Below, piece by piece: positions 49,966 to 58,819 of a DNA stretch of 64,000 nucleotides. A program made the translations under genes and the position numbers. The first letter of the stretch is position 1; each line of letters starts with the position of its first letter. The DNA comes from DAITPV01 sp050692555 (GTDB lineage Bacteria > Actinomycetota > UBA4738 > CALAEC01), in NCBI GenBank assembly GCA_050692555.1, contig JBOGVS010000009.1, positions 12,405 through 76,404 on the forward strand, written 5' to 3'. Under the pieces are notes generated by a model. It worked only from the letters and a program-made list of their open reading frames with translations, ran no database searches and was not told the DNA's origin.

Positions 49966-52605
49966 TCAGGCCTCGTCGTCCGGGTAGAACACCCGCTCCA
50001 TGGCCCGTCGGGCCCGCCGGGTGATCCGCCGGTAGTCCTCGAGGAACGCCGCCCGAGGGAACTCCTCGTAGCCCAGCCGGCGGGCCAGAGCCACCTGAGC
50101 CTCGGGTGACGGCGGAAGGGCTTCGGCGTGGAGGCGCCGGTCGATCTCCAGCGCGTCCTTGATCTCGTTGAGGAACACGTAGGCCTCGCCGAGAGGCAGG
50201 CTCACGCTGTCCTCGATCAGTCGTTCCCTGGCGAGGGCCTCCAGCGCATCGAGGGTGTGCCGTCGGCGGACGTCGGGATGCTCACCGCCGTGACGCAGGA
50301 GGGAGAGCTCCACCGCGAACTGCACGTCGGCGAGCCCCCCGTACCCCAGCTTGAAGTGGAACCGGCGGGCGTCCGGGGGGCGGACCCGCTCTTCCTCGAT
50401 CCGGACCCGCATCCGGCGGATCTCCGCCACCGTCTCCACCGGCAGCGCCTGGGGATAGGCGAAGTCTTCCGCGGCTCGGGCGAACCGACGCCCCAGGGTC
50501 CGGTCACCTCCCACCGGTCGGGCCTTGAGGAGGGACTGGAACTCCCATGTCTGCCCATATCGCTCCCAGTACTCGAGGTAGGCGGCCATCGAGCGGGCCA
50601 GCGGACCGCTCCGACCCTCGGGACGGAGGTCCGGGTCCGCCTCGAACCCGCGACGTCGGATGCCCGCCAGCACGGCTTCCGCCGCACGCTCGGCTTCCTC
50701 GAAGCCGGGCGCGCCTTCCCCCTCGTACACGAACATCACGTCGAGGTCCGAGGCGAAGTTCAGCTCCCGGCCACCCAGCTTCCCCAGGCCGATCACCGCG
50801 AACCCCACCGAAGGGGAGGCCTCCTCCACGGCCTCGGCGATGACCCGCTCCCCGACCTCGGCCAGGGCGCGTCCCGAGGCGGGCACCGCCAGCTCGCCGG
50901 CGGCATACGCCGCGCCCACGGCCAGGAGCCGGTCCTCGGCGCCATCAGGCTCTCCGGCTCCGATGGCCGGCCGGATCGCCCGGGGCCGTGCTGCCAGTGC
51001 ATCCGCCAGCCACGACGAGGCGCCCACCACCACGGCAAGGCGGCGAGCGGCCTCGGGATCTCCCGCCAGAAGGTCCGCGATGTCCCCGTCCGAACCCACG
51101 CCCTCCGCCACACGCTGGAGCCGAACCACGGCGGCATCCGGGTCGGCGGCCAGGGCCAGGGCCGGGGCCACCACGGGGAACACATGCGCCAGAACCCGGC
51201 CGAGCCGGGTGCCCGGGTCGACCAGGGCCTCGAACCGCCGGTAGGCGGCCCGGGGATCCGCGAACCCCAGCCCGGCCAGCAGCTCCTCGGTGGCGGCCCG
51301 CTCTCTTCCGGGCCGGGGGGCCCGAGCCCCGGCGAACGCCTCCAACAGCGGCCGGTAGAACAGCCGCTCGTGCAGCCCGCGAACTACTTCCGTATGCCGC
51401 AGATGGTCGGCGTGCAGGGGCTCCGGTCCCTCGAGCCCCATCGACCGGGCCAGCCGAAGGAGTGAGGCCTCGTCGGCGGGGAGCTCGTGGGTCTGGAGCT
51501 CGCGCGCCAGCTGGAGACGGTGCTCGAGCGCTCGCAGGAACCGGTACGAGCCGGCCATGGCCTCGGCGTCCGGCGCGGCGACGTAGCCCTGGTCGGCCAG
51601 GACCGACAGGGCCCGCAGGGTGTTGGGCTCCCGGAGCGACGGGTCGCGCCGTCCATGCACCAGCTGCAGGAGCTGGACGGCGAACTCCACGTCCCTGATC
51701 CCTCCCCTCCCCCGCTTGACCTCCACCGCGTCCTTGCCGCTGGCCCGGACGTACTCCTCGATCCGCACCTTCATGGCCCGGACGTCCTCGATGGCCGACA
51801 CCTCTAGGTGCTCGGGATAGATCACCGGCTCCAGCGAGTCGACGAGCTCCGCGCCCAACTCCAGGTCGCCGGCCGCCGGGCGGGCCTTGATCCACGCCTG
51901 CCGTTCCCAGGTGGCCGCGTGGCGCCGGTAGTACTCCACCGTGGCCTCCAGGGACCGGGACAGGGGACCGGAACGCCCCTCGGGCCGCAACGCCGCGTCA
52001 ACGCGAAGGGCCACGCCCTCGGCGGTGGGCTCCGACAGCAACGAGATCATCCGGGCGGCAGCGCGGCCGCCGCGGTCCTGAGCATCTGCACCGGCCTCGC
52101 GATGGACGAAGACGACGTCGACGTCGCTGGCGTAGTTGAGCTCGGCGCCCCCGAGCTTGCCCAGGCCGATGACCGCCAGGCCCTCCCCCCCTGCCGCGAC
52201 CTCCAGACAGGCCTCGGCGATCCGGGTGACCTCGTCCATCACCTCGTCCAGCGGCGCCCCTCCCAGGTCACGGGCGGCGACCCGGTACAGCGCCCGGCGG
52301 CGGAATCGCCGCAGCCCCGCCTGGGGCCCGTGGCGCTCGGCGTCGGTCCGGGCCTCCCCCAGCAGCTCGTCGCGGCTCCGGGCACGGGCGTCGGCGAACA
52401 GCGCCGCCTCCTCCGGATGCGCCACCAGGAAGTCGGTGACTGCGGTGGAGAAGCCGAGCACGGGCGCGGCGAGCTCCATTACGCCGGGCTGCGAGAGGAG
52501 CTCCCGGGCTTCGGACCGCTCCCCGACTCGGGACAGCGCCACCCGGGCCAGCTCGGGGTCCGGGGCGGCCGCCAGGGCCCGGCCCAGCACCTCGGGCGAG
52601 GTCAC
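49966..52605 (-). CDS. glnE: glutamine synthetase adenylyltransferase/deadenylylase
   Basis: An 879-aa bifunctional enzyme with two nucleotidyltransferase halves, each with the GLGKLGG motif: VIGLGKLGGAELNYASDVDV near residue 150 and VIGLGKLGGRELNFASDLDV near residue 610. RRHAATWERQAWIKARPAAG and the matching YGQTWEFQSLLKARPVGGD are the substrate-binding parts. One half removes and the other adds AMP to the GlnA Tyr. GTG 52605 overlaps the stop of the glutamine synthetase upstream (GTGA), so the two are coupled. Confidence 0.95.
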   Translation of the reverse strand: MTSPEVLGRALAAAPDPELARVALSRVGERSEARELLSQPGVMELAAPVLGFSTAVTDFLVAHPEEAALFADARARSRDELLGEARTDAERHGPQAGLRRFRRRALYRVAARDLGGAPLDEVMDEVTRIAEACLEVAAGGEGLAVIGLGKLGGAELNYASDVDVVFVHREAGADAQDRGGRAAARMISLLSEPTAEGVALRVDAALRPEGRSGPLSRSLEATVEYYRRHAATWERQAWIKARPAAGDLELGAELVDSLEPVIYPEHLEVSAIEDVRAMKVRIEEYVRASGKDAVEVKRGRGGIRDVEFAVQLLQLVHGRRDPSLREPNTLRALSVLADQGYVAAPDAEAMAGSYRFLRALEHRLQLARELQTHELPADEASLLRLARSMGLEGPEPLHADHLRHTEVVRGLHERLFYRPLLEAFAGARAPRPGRERAATEELLAGLGFADPRAAYRRFEALVDPGTRLGRVLAHVFPVVAPALALAADPDAAVVRLQRVAEGVGSDGDIADLLAGDPEAARRLAVVVGASSWLADALAARPRAIRPAIGAGEPDGAEDRLLAVGAAYAAGELAVPASGRALAEVGERVIAEAVEEASPSVGFAVIGLGKLGGRELNFASDLDVMFVYEGEGAPGFEEAERAAEAVLAGIRRRGFEADPDLRPEGRSGPLARSMAAYLEYWERYGQTWEFQSLLKARPVGGDRTLGRRFARAAEDFAYPQALPVETVAEIRRMRVRIEEERVRPPDARRFHFKLGYGGLADVQFAVELSLLRHGGEHPDVRRRHTLDALEALARERLIEDSVSLPLGEAYVFLNEIKDALEIDRRLHAEALPPSPEAQVALARRLGYEEFPRAAFLEDYRRITRRARRAMERVFYPDDEA

Positions 52606-53924
52606 AGCAGGGGGAAGGAGCGGTCGATCTCCCAGGGCGACACGTACGAGCGGTAGGCCGCCCATTCCTCGCGTTTGTTCCGGATGAACCACTCGAAGAC
52701 GTGCTCACCCAGCGTCTCGGCGGCGAGCTCCGAGCGCTCCAGGAGACGGACGGCGTCGTACAGATTGTCCGGCAGCGAGGCGATGCCCGCAGCCCTTCGC
52801 TCGTCCTCCGACATCGACTGGAGGTCGTCGGTGGTCTCGGGCGGCGGCTCGAGGTCGCGGGCCACCCCGTCCAGGCCCGCCGCCACGATCAGGGCGAACG
52901 CCAGGTACGGGTTGCACGAAGGGTCGGGGGCCCGGTACTCGATCCGGCAGGCTCGTTCGTCGTCGGGACGGTCGCCGGGCACCCGGAGCAGAGCCGACCG
53001 GTTCCGCCGGGCCCAGCACACGTTCACCGGTGCCTCGTACCCCGGGACCAGACGCTTGTACGAGTTCACCCACTGGTTGGTGACCGCGGTGATCGACGGC
53101 GCGTGCTCCAGGATCCCGGCCACGAACGAGCGTCCTACCTTGGACAGGCCGGTCTCGGCGGTGGGATCGTGGAACGCGTTCCGGTCCCCTTCCAGGAGAG
53201 CCAGGTGCGTGTGCATGCCCGACCCCTGGATGCCGGGGGCCGGCTTAGGCATGAACGTGGCGTGAAGCCCGAGCTCCTGAGCCGCCTCCTTGACCACCAG
53301 GCGGACGGCCATGATCGCGTCGGCGGTCTCCAAGGCCTCCCCGGCCGTGAGGTCGATCTCGTGCTGGCTGGGGGCGTCTTCGTGGTGCAGCATCTGCACC
53401 CCGATCCCCAGCCGATCCAGGGCGGAGACCGTACGCTTCCGCAGGCCGTCGGCCACCTCGGCGGTGGTGAGGTCGAAGTAGCTGCCGTGATCGAGCGGGT
53501 GGAACCGCTCGGAGGACGACGACACGAAGTACTCGATCTCCGGCGCCGCGGTCACCCGGTAGCCCATCTCCTCGGCTCGGCGCAACGTGCGTCGGAGGAC
53601 ATGCCTCGGGTCCCCCTCGAATGGGGCCCCGTCGGGATAGGTGACGTCGCACAGGAGGCGAGCCACGGGCTCGTCGTCGGGCCACGGCAGGATCCGGAAG
53701 GTCGCCGGGTCGGGGCGGGCAAGCATGTCGGCCTCCTCGGTCCTGGCGAATCCCTCGATCGCCGACCCGTCGAACCCGATCCCCTCGCCCAGGGCCTTCT
53801 CCAGCTCTCCGGACGGGATGGCGAAGGACTTCAGGAATCCCAGGACATCGGGGAACCACAGCCGGACGAACCGGACGCCGAGCTCCTCGGCCTCGGCCAG
53901 CACCCGTCGGGCGGGACCGTCCAT
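52602..53924 (-). CDS. glutamine synthetase type I paralogue without the adenylylation Tyr
   Basis: A 440-aa GS. Conserved: GIGFDGSAIEGFARTEEADM, APEIEYFV, HHEDAPSQHEIDL, MPKPAPGIQGSGMHTHLALL and KRLVPGYEAPVNVCWARRNR. The position of the adenylylated Tyr reads TDDLQSMSEDE, with no Tyr, so it should escape GlnE although it lies in front of glnE. It may have evolved toward another gamma-glutamyl acceptor, as in actinobacterial GlnA3/A4; that is inference. ATG 53924 has TACGAT 6 bases upstream. Confidence 0.85.
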   Translation of the reverse strand: MDGPARRVLAEAEELGVRFVRLWFPDVLGFLKSFAIPSGELEKALGEGIGFDGSAIEGFARTEEADMLARPDPATFRILPWPDDEPVARLLCDVTYPDGAPFEGDPRHVLRRTLRRAEEMGYRVTAAPEIEYFVSSSSERFHPLDHGSYFDLTTAEVADGLRKRTVSALDRLGIGVQMLHHEDAPSQHEIDLTAGEALETADAIMAVRLVVKEAAQELGLHATFMPKPAPGIQGSGMHTHLALLEGDRNAFHDPTAETGLSKVGRSFVAGILEHAPSITAVTNQWVNSYKRLVPGYEAPVNVCWARRNRSALLRVPGDRPDDERACRIEYRAPDPSCNPYLAFALIVAAGLDGVARDLEPPPETTDDLQSMSEDERRAAGIASLPDNLYDAVRLLERSELAAETLGEHVFEWFIRNKREEWAAYRSYVSPWEIDRSFPLL

Positions 53925-53930
53925 GCGGCC

Positions 53931-53936
53931 ATCGTA
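53931..53936 (-). promoter_or_regulatory. -10 box TACGAT, leaderless promoter of the GS-glnE operon
   Basis: TACGAT on the minus strand, 6 bases before ATG 53924. No GlnR-type box was found 21 bp upstream, unlike the other two GS genes. Confidence 0.5.
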
Positions 53937-54028
53937 GCGCCCCGCCGGTTCCGTTCCGGAGAAGGAACACGGAGCCCCGGCGTCGAACCTATCTCTCGAA
54001 CCCCCAGTTCTCATAGAGGAGGACCAGG

Positions 54029-56362
54029 ATGAGGACGTTGCTCCGACGCACCCTGCCGATGTTCGTGCTGGCCGGGCTCTTGGTGGCGACCGGCAGTCAA
54101 TCGGCAACCGCTGCGAAGAAGGCCCCCCCGCCCCGGAACTACATCAAGGCGAAGAACCTATCGAAGGCCACGTTCCCTCAGACCGTTCGGGAGACCTACG
54201 CCCTCGAGGCGCTCGACGGCGAGGAGCTTTACATCGAGGTCGTGCGGCCCGACCCGGCTGCCTATGGAGAAGTCCCGCGGCCGGTGATCCTCGAGGCCAG
54301 CCCCTACCACGGGACCCTGGCCGACCGGGACGGGACCCGGATCTTCCCCGACCCGGAGGACGCCGACGGCAACAAGATCGGGCTGACCGGATACTTCGCC
54401 CCCCGCGGCTACGCGGTGGCCATGTTCGACCTCCGGGGAACCGGCCGCTCCACGGGATGTCTGGACCACCTGGGCCAGAAGGACGCCACGGACCTCGAGC
54501 AGGTGATCGAGTGGCTGGCCGCGCAGCCGTGGTCGAACGGCCGGGTGGGGATGACCGGGCACTCGTACGTTGGATCCACGCCCAGCGTTGCCGCAGCGCA
54601 GGTCCCCGACGGCCTGGTGACCATCGTCCCCAGCGCCGGCCTGGCGTCCATGTACGACCACCAGTTCCAGACCGGCGTCCCCTACCTCCTTCAGTGGGTG
54701 GGTCCCATGTACGCCTATGAGGCCCTGGCCATGCAGCGCGACTTCCCGCCCGGCGCGCCGGCGCCTCCGCTGTCGAGCGGGCCGACGGGCGACAACTTCG
54801 AGAACGCTCCCAACCCCCAGTTCGGATGCGGCTGGCAGAACTCGTCGCTTACTGCCGGCTCGGGCCAGGTCACCGGGCAATACCAGCTGTGGCACGCCCA
54901 ACGTGACTGGAGCGAGGGCGCGGCGGAAGCGGAGATCCCGGTGTTCATGATCCACGGGGTGAACGACAACGCCGCGCGGATCCCCGCGGCCGAGTGGTTC
55001 TTCACCGAACGGTTCATGCGGTCCGGCGACAAGGTGTGGCTCGGCCAGTGGGACCACGGCTCGACCAACGGCCGGTGTGGGAACGAACAAGGCCGGCGGA
55101 CCCTCCACCCGACCTGCCGCTTCGACCAGTTCCAGTACGCCCTGCACGCGTGGTTCGACAAGCACCTGATGCGCCGGAACGTGGAAACCGGTCCGCCGGT
55201 GGAGGTCTTCCTCAACGGCGAAACCCCGGTGAACGTCACCGAGGTCATGCATCCCACCGAGCAGGGCGGCCTGGTGTACACCGCCAAGGGCTGGCCGAAG
55301 CCCCAGGTCATCGCCAGCCTGTTCCCCGATGCCGCCGACAGCTCCCTGGCTTTCGAGGCCCCCGCCGAGGACGGCAGCGACTCGTTCGGGACCACCGCAG
55401 ACGCCGTACTGGCGCACGTTGGACAAGGACGGTTGACGTTCCGGTCCGAGCCGGTCACCGGGAACACCCTGTTCCTCGGGGTGCCCCAGCTCCAGCTCAA
55501 CGCTTCGGTCACCACCGGCGAGATCATCCACCTCACCGCCACGTTGTTCCGGGAGCGGGTGACCGGCTTGGACGAGGAGGGCAACGAAATCATCGAGCGA
55601 GAGCCGATGAACGTCTGCGCCATCCAGCCGCAGCTCCGGTTCGGCGTCCAGCAGGTGGCCCCGGTGATCCCCGGCGAGGAGATGGATCTGCCGATGCAGT
55701 GCTTCACGATGGCCCACTGGATCCCCGCGGGCCAGCGACTGGCCCTGGAGATCAGCACCGGGACGCCTCACCACGCCACGTTCGGGTCGGACCAGAACAT
55801 CACCGTGTACACCGGCCCGGACACGACCGAGTACCGGCTTCCCGTGGTGCCGAACGCCACCCTGTACCCGGACGTTCCGCTTCACGAGCACCCCTACGTG
55901 CCCCCGCCGGTGACCCGGCCCGACGCCCAGCCCGGCTTCGAGGAGTCGGTGATCGTCCCGGCCCCGGGCGCGGGGGAACAGGTCGAGCCGGTCACCGCAG
56001 CGTCGGTGGAGTTCGACGTACTGCCGGACTACGACAACGCGAACTTCGACGCCCTGGCCACGCCGACCCCGCCCGCCGACATCGACCTGTTCCTCCAGGA
56101 GCAGAACGCGGACGGCACGTGGAGCGAGAGCATCACCGCGGGGACCAGCGGCGATCTGGACAAGGAGGTACTGAGCGCCGGCCGCCTGGACCCGGGCCAC
56201 TACCGGGTCATCGTCCACAATTGGGGCGGAGGCCCCACGCTCGTCGATCTGGTGGGGACGTTCAAGAACTCGGCGGGCGAAGCAGGCGGTGGTGGTGGAG
56301 CCGCGACTGGCTCGGCCTGGGCGGCCATGAACCCGGCCGGCGCCTTCTTCATGCAGCCCTGA
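54029..56362 (+). CDS. exported CocE/NonD-family serine hydrolase (X-Pro dipeptidyl-peptidase S15-like)
   Basis: A 777-aa secreted hydrolase. Signal peptide LPMFVLAGLLVATGSQS (about 9-25, cleavage near ATAA). The alpha/beta core has GMTGHSYVGSTP (catalytic Ser), IHGVNDNAARIP (Asp) and GQWDHGSTN (His). A C-terminal jelly-roll (PepX_C) region and an extra beta module at about 650-755 follow, with a Gly-rich stretch before the end. Substrates may be acylated amines, peptides or esters. AGGAGGACC precedes the ATG. Flanked by the GS genes but without a known link to them. Confidence 0.8.
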   Translation: MRTLLRRTLPMFVLAGLLVATGSQSATAAKKAPPPRNYIKAKNLSKATFPQTVRETYALEALDGEELYIEVVRPDPAAYGEVPRPVILEASPYHGTLADRDGTRIFPDPEDADGNKIGLTGYFAPRGYAVAMFDLRGTGRSTGCLDHLGQKDATDLEQVIEWLAAQPWSNGRVGMTGHSYVGSTPSVAAAQVPDGLVTIVPSAGLASMYDHQFQTGVPYLLQWVGPMYAYEALAMQRDFPPGAPAPPLSSGPTGDNFENAPNPQFGCGWQNSSLTAGSGQVTGQYQLWHAQRDWSEGAAEAEIPVFMIHGVNDNAARIPAAEWFFTERFMRSGDKVWLGQWDHGSTNGRCGNEQGRRTLHPTCRFDQFQYALHAWFDKHLMRRNVETGPPVEVFLNGETPVNVTEVMHPTEQGGLVYTAKGWPKPQVIASLFPDAADSSLAFEAPAEDGSDSFGTTADAVLAHVGQGRLTFRSEPVTGNTLFLGVPQLQLNASVTTGEIIHLTATLFRERVTGLDEEGNEIIEREPMNVCAIQPQLRFGVQQVAPVIPGEEMDLPMQCFTMAHWIPAGQRLALEISTGTPHHATFGSDQNITVYTGPDTTEYRLPVVPNATLYPDVPLHEHPYVPPPVTRPDAQPGFEESVIVPAPGAGEQVEPVTAASVEFDVLPDYDNANFDALATPTPPADIDLFLQEQNADGTWSESITAGTSGDLDKEVLSAGRLDPGHYRVIVHNWGGGPTLVDLVGTFKNSAGEAGGGGGAATGSAWAAMNPAGAFFMQP

Positions 56363-56370
56363 GGGAAGCG

Positions 56371-56402
56371 GATCAGGGGCGCCGGATCCGGCGCCCCTGA
56401 TC
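56371..56402 (+). terminator. terminator: perfect 32-bp palindrome
   Basis: A fully symmetric 32-bp palindrome (14-bp arms around a central GATC) directly after the hydrolase stop. It can form a hairpin in the transcript from either strand. It lies 10 bp upstream of the GlnR box of the next gene. Confidence 0.6.
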
Positions 56403-56412
56403 GCGCCGAGAT

Positions 56413-56428
56413 TTAACGCTCGCGTAAC
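56413..56428 (+). promoter_or_regulatory. GlnR box upstream of the third glutamine synthetase
   Basis: TTAAC-N6-GTAAC, one a/b pair in the GlnR consensus. It ends 21 bp before the -10 TAGGCT, exactly the spacing seen at glnA. Confidence 0.65.
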
Positions 56429-56449
56429 CGACTTCCTCACGGCACCCGC

Positions 56450-56455
56450 TAGGCT
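56450..56455 (+). promoter_or_regulatory. -10 box TAGGCT, leaderless promoter of the third glutamine synthetase
   Basis: TAGGCT 7 bases before GTG 56463; no recognisable -35, as expected for an activator-dependent promoter. Confidence 0.6.
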
Positions 56456-56462
56456 GACCCGC

Positions 56463-57791
56463 GTGGCCCTCAGCAATGAAGCCGAGTTCGTGCTCCGCAC
56501 CGTGGAGGAGCGCGGGGTCCGGTTCATCCGGCTGTGGTTCACGGACGTCCTTGGCTTCCTGAAGTCTTTCGCCATCACCCCACAGGAGCTGGAGACCGCG
56601 TTCCTCGAGGGGATGGGCTTCGACGGTTCGTCGATCGAAGGCTTCGCCCGCATCCAGGAGTCGGACATGGTGGCTCGGCCGGATCCCTCGACGTTCCAGA
56701 TCATCCCCTGGCGGTCGGAGGAACACGTGGCCCGGATGTTCTGCGAGGTCCTGAACCCCGACGGGACTCCGTTCGACGGCGACCCCCGGCTGGTGCTCCG
56801 CCGTCAGCTCAAGCGCGCTGCCGACCTGGGCTTCACGTTCTACGTGGGGCCCGAGCTCGAGTACTTCTATTTCAAGGATCACCAGGGAACGGAGTTCCTG
56901 GATCGAGGCGGGTACTTCGACCTCACGCCTCTCGACGTGGCCACGGGCTACCGCAAGCGAACGGTGGAGTACCTGGAGACCATGGGGATCCCCGTCGAGT
57001 ACGTCCACCACGAGGTGGCCCCCTCCCAGCACGAGATCGACCTCCGGTACACCGACGCGCTCACGATGGCCGACAACGTCATGACGTACCGCCTCACGGT
57101 GAAGGAGGTGGCCCAGGAATTCGGCATCTACGCCACGTTCATGCCCAAGCCGGTGTTCGGGGTGAACGGCAACGGGATGCATACACACCAGTCTCTGTTC
57201 GAGGGCGACCGCAACGCGTTCTTCGACGCCACCGACGAGTACCACCTCTCGAAGGTGGCCCGAGGCTACATCGCCGGGATCCTCCGACACGCCCGGGAGA
57301 TCACACTGGTGCTGAACCAGTGGGTGAACTCATACAAGCGGCTGGTGCCCGGGTACGAGGCTCCCGTGTACGTGTGCTGGGCCCGCCGCAACCGTTCGGC
57401 GCTGGTCCGGGTGCCGATGTACAAGCCCGGGAAGGAGCAGGCCGCCCGGATCGAGCTCCGCTCCCCCGACCCGGCCTGCAACCCCTACCTGGCGTTCGCG
57501 TGCATGCTGGCCGCGGGGCTCCGAGGCGTGGAACGGGAGTACGAGCTCCCTCCGGAGGCCTCGAACAACATCTACGAGATGACGGAGACCGAGCGCCACG
57601 AGGCGGGGATCGAGGCGTTGCCGGAAGACCTCTTGGAGGCCATCCAGGTCGCTGAGAGCTCGGACCTGCTCCAGGAGACCCTGGGCTCCCACGTCTTCGA
57701 GGAGCTGGTCCGAAACAAGCGCCAGGAGTGGGACGCCTACAAGGCGTACGTCACCCCGTACGAGCTGGAGCGCTACCTGCCCCTGCTCTGA
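56463..57791 (+). CDS. glutamine synthetase type I paralogue (short, GlnA2-like)
   Basis: A 442-aa GS that resembles its paralogue at 52602. Conserved: GMGFDGSSIEGFARIQESDM, GPELEYFYFKD, HHEVAPSQHEIDLRY, FMPKPVFGVNGNGMHTHQSL, LVPGYEAPVYVCWARRNRSA. The tail reads SNNIYEMTETERHEAG, so a Tyr is near the adenylylation position but the context differs from glnA. GTG 56463 is leaderless by its promoter, with a GlnR box upstream. Likely a nitrogen-limitation-induced enzyme. Confidence 0.9.
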   Translation: MALSNEAEFVLRTVEERGVRFIRLWFTDVLGFLKSFAITPQELETAFLEGMGFDGSSIEGFARIQESDMVARPDPSTFQIIPWRSEEHVARMFCEVLNPDGTPFDGDPRLVLRRQLKRAADLGFTFYVGPELEYFYFKDHQGTEFLDRGGYFDLTPLDVATGYRKRTVEYLETMGIPVEYVHHEVAPSQHEIDLRYTDALTMADNVMTYRLTVKEVAQEFGIYATFMPKPVFGVNGNGMHTHQSLFEGDRNAFFDATDEYHLSKVARGYIAGILRHAREITLVLNQWVNSYKRLVPGYEAPVYVCWARRNRSALVRVPMYKPGKEQAARIELRSPDPACNPYLAFACMLAAGLRGVEREYELPPEASNNIYEMTETERHEAGIEALPEDLLEAIQVAESSDLLQETLGSHVFEELVRNKRQEWDAYKAYVTPYELERYLPLL

Positions 57792-57812
57792 ACGAGACCG
57801 AGCCGGCGGGTT

Positions 57813-57983
57813 TCAGTGGCGGGCCGGCCACAGGACCACCGACACGATGGCGGATTTGATCCGCGTCATGGTGCCCTGCCGCTGCCCTGCCCTGCTCCGA
57901 CGGGTCTGCCGGGCCAGGTGGTAGGCCTCTGCTTCCCGAACCCGGTCCCCGATCCGCTCCTGTGCCATGACTCGCTGGTACAT
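57813..57983 (-). CDS. small actinobacterial hypothetical protein (56 aa)
   Basis: MYQRVMAQERIGDRVREAEA, then YHLARQTRRSRAGQRQ, and a C-terminal hydrophobic IKSAIVSVVLWPARH. The N-terminal half resembles many short actinobacterial proteins that begin MYxxxxAEQ and have an amphipathic helix with LAR; function unknown. AAGGAGGGGG 4 bases before ATG 57983 supports translation. Lies between the convergent GS and the exported protein gene. Confidence 0.6.
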   Translation of the reverse strand: MYQRVMAQERIGDRVREAEAYHLARQTRRSRAGQRQGTMTRIKSAIVSVVLWPARH

Positions 57984-58135
57984 CCGTCCCCCTCCTTCGT
58001 CCACCCGACCCTAGGATCGGCCGGTCTCTTGGTCTGTAACGCGGGTCACGCTCGGGGTGTGATGTCCGACAAGAGAGGACGGTGACGCCGGTCACCCTTG
58101 CCAGGGTCTCCGGAGTCGTCCAGGATTCGGACGGC

Positions 58136-58819
58136 ATGGAACCGCCCACCCGATCCTCGGTCCGGCCGGCCCTGCTGGGGCTGGCCACGGTCATGCTCAT
58201 CGCAGCACCCGCGGGGGCCCAGGAGCAGCCAAGAGAGCTCACCGTGAAGCCGTCGGTGACCGGGCCGCTCACACGAGGCGGACGGGTCACCTTCAGGGTC
58301 ACCTCAAACCATCCCGCGGGGTTCGCCGCGGTGCAGACGGTGACCATCGAAGCCGACCTCCGAGGGGCCACCCTGGAGGAGATCAACTACGACGCGGCCG
58401 GCGGAGCCATCGCCGTGGGCGAGGCCAAGGCCGTGATCGGGACGGGAGACGAGGTCACCGGCCGGTTCTTCCGGGTCAGCGCCTTGGACGTCTCGGCCAC
58501 CACCGGGGGCGACGAGCTCACCGTGACGATCGGGGCAGACGTGCTGGAGGCCCTCCCCCAGGGAACCCGGTTCCGGTTCACCGCCGAGGACAACCTCGGC
58601 GAGGAGGCCGTCCGGAGCGTGCAGGCCTCCGTGCCGGAAGAGGACGGAGGGCTCTCCCCGGTGACGGTGATTCTGGCGGTGGTCGCGGCCCTGGTGGCCG
58701 GGGGATTCCTGGGTTCCCGGTTCACCGGCCGTCGGAAGCCCGCTCCGTCCATCTACGGGACCGTGACCCGGCGGATCCAGGACGAGCGAACCGCCCGCAC
58801 CCGCGGAGGAACCAGCTGA
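58136..58819 (+). CDS. exported, membrane-anchored protein of unknown function
   Basis: A 227-aa protein: signal peptide VRPALLGLATVMLIAAPAGA (about 8-27), an extracytoplasmic beta-rich domain (TVKPSVTGPLTRGGRVTFRV and VQTVTIEADLRGATLEEINY), then a C-terminal membrane helix VTVILAVVAALVAGGFLG and a basic tail inside the cell. It is translationally coupled to the PqqD-M50-cNMP gene (4-bp overlap with its CTG start), so it is probably a partner or substrate of that membrane protease. Start ATG 58136 places the signal at the N-terminus; an earlier GTG at 58082 is less likely. Confidence 0.65.
   Translation: MEPPTRSSVRPALLGLATVMLIAAPAGAQEQPRELTVKPSVTGPLTRGGRVTFRVTSNHPAGFAAVQTVTIEADLRGATLEEINYDAAGGAIAVGEAKAVIGTGDEVTGRFFRVSALDVSATTGGDELTVTIGADVLEALPQGTRFRFTAEDNLGEEAVRSVQASVPEEDGGLSPVTVILAVVAALVAGGFLGSRFTGRRKPAPSIYGTVTRRIQDERTARTRGGTS

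Noticed and set aside
54158..56704. 848-codon minus-strand frame over the CocE-like hydrolase
   Set aside because: Shadow of a well-supported gene with catalytic motifs; the antisense product has no recognisable fold and a GC-driven composition.
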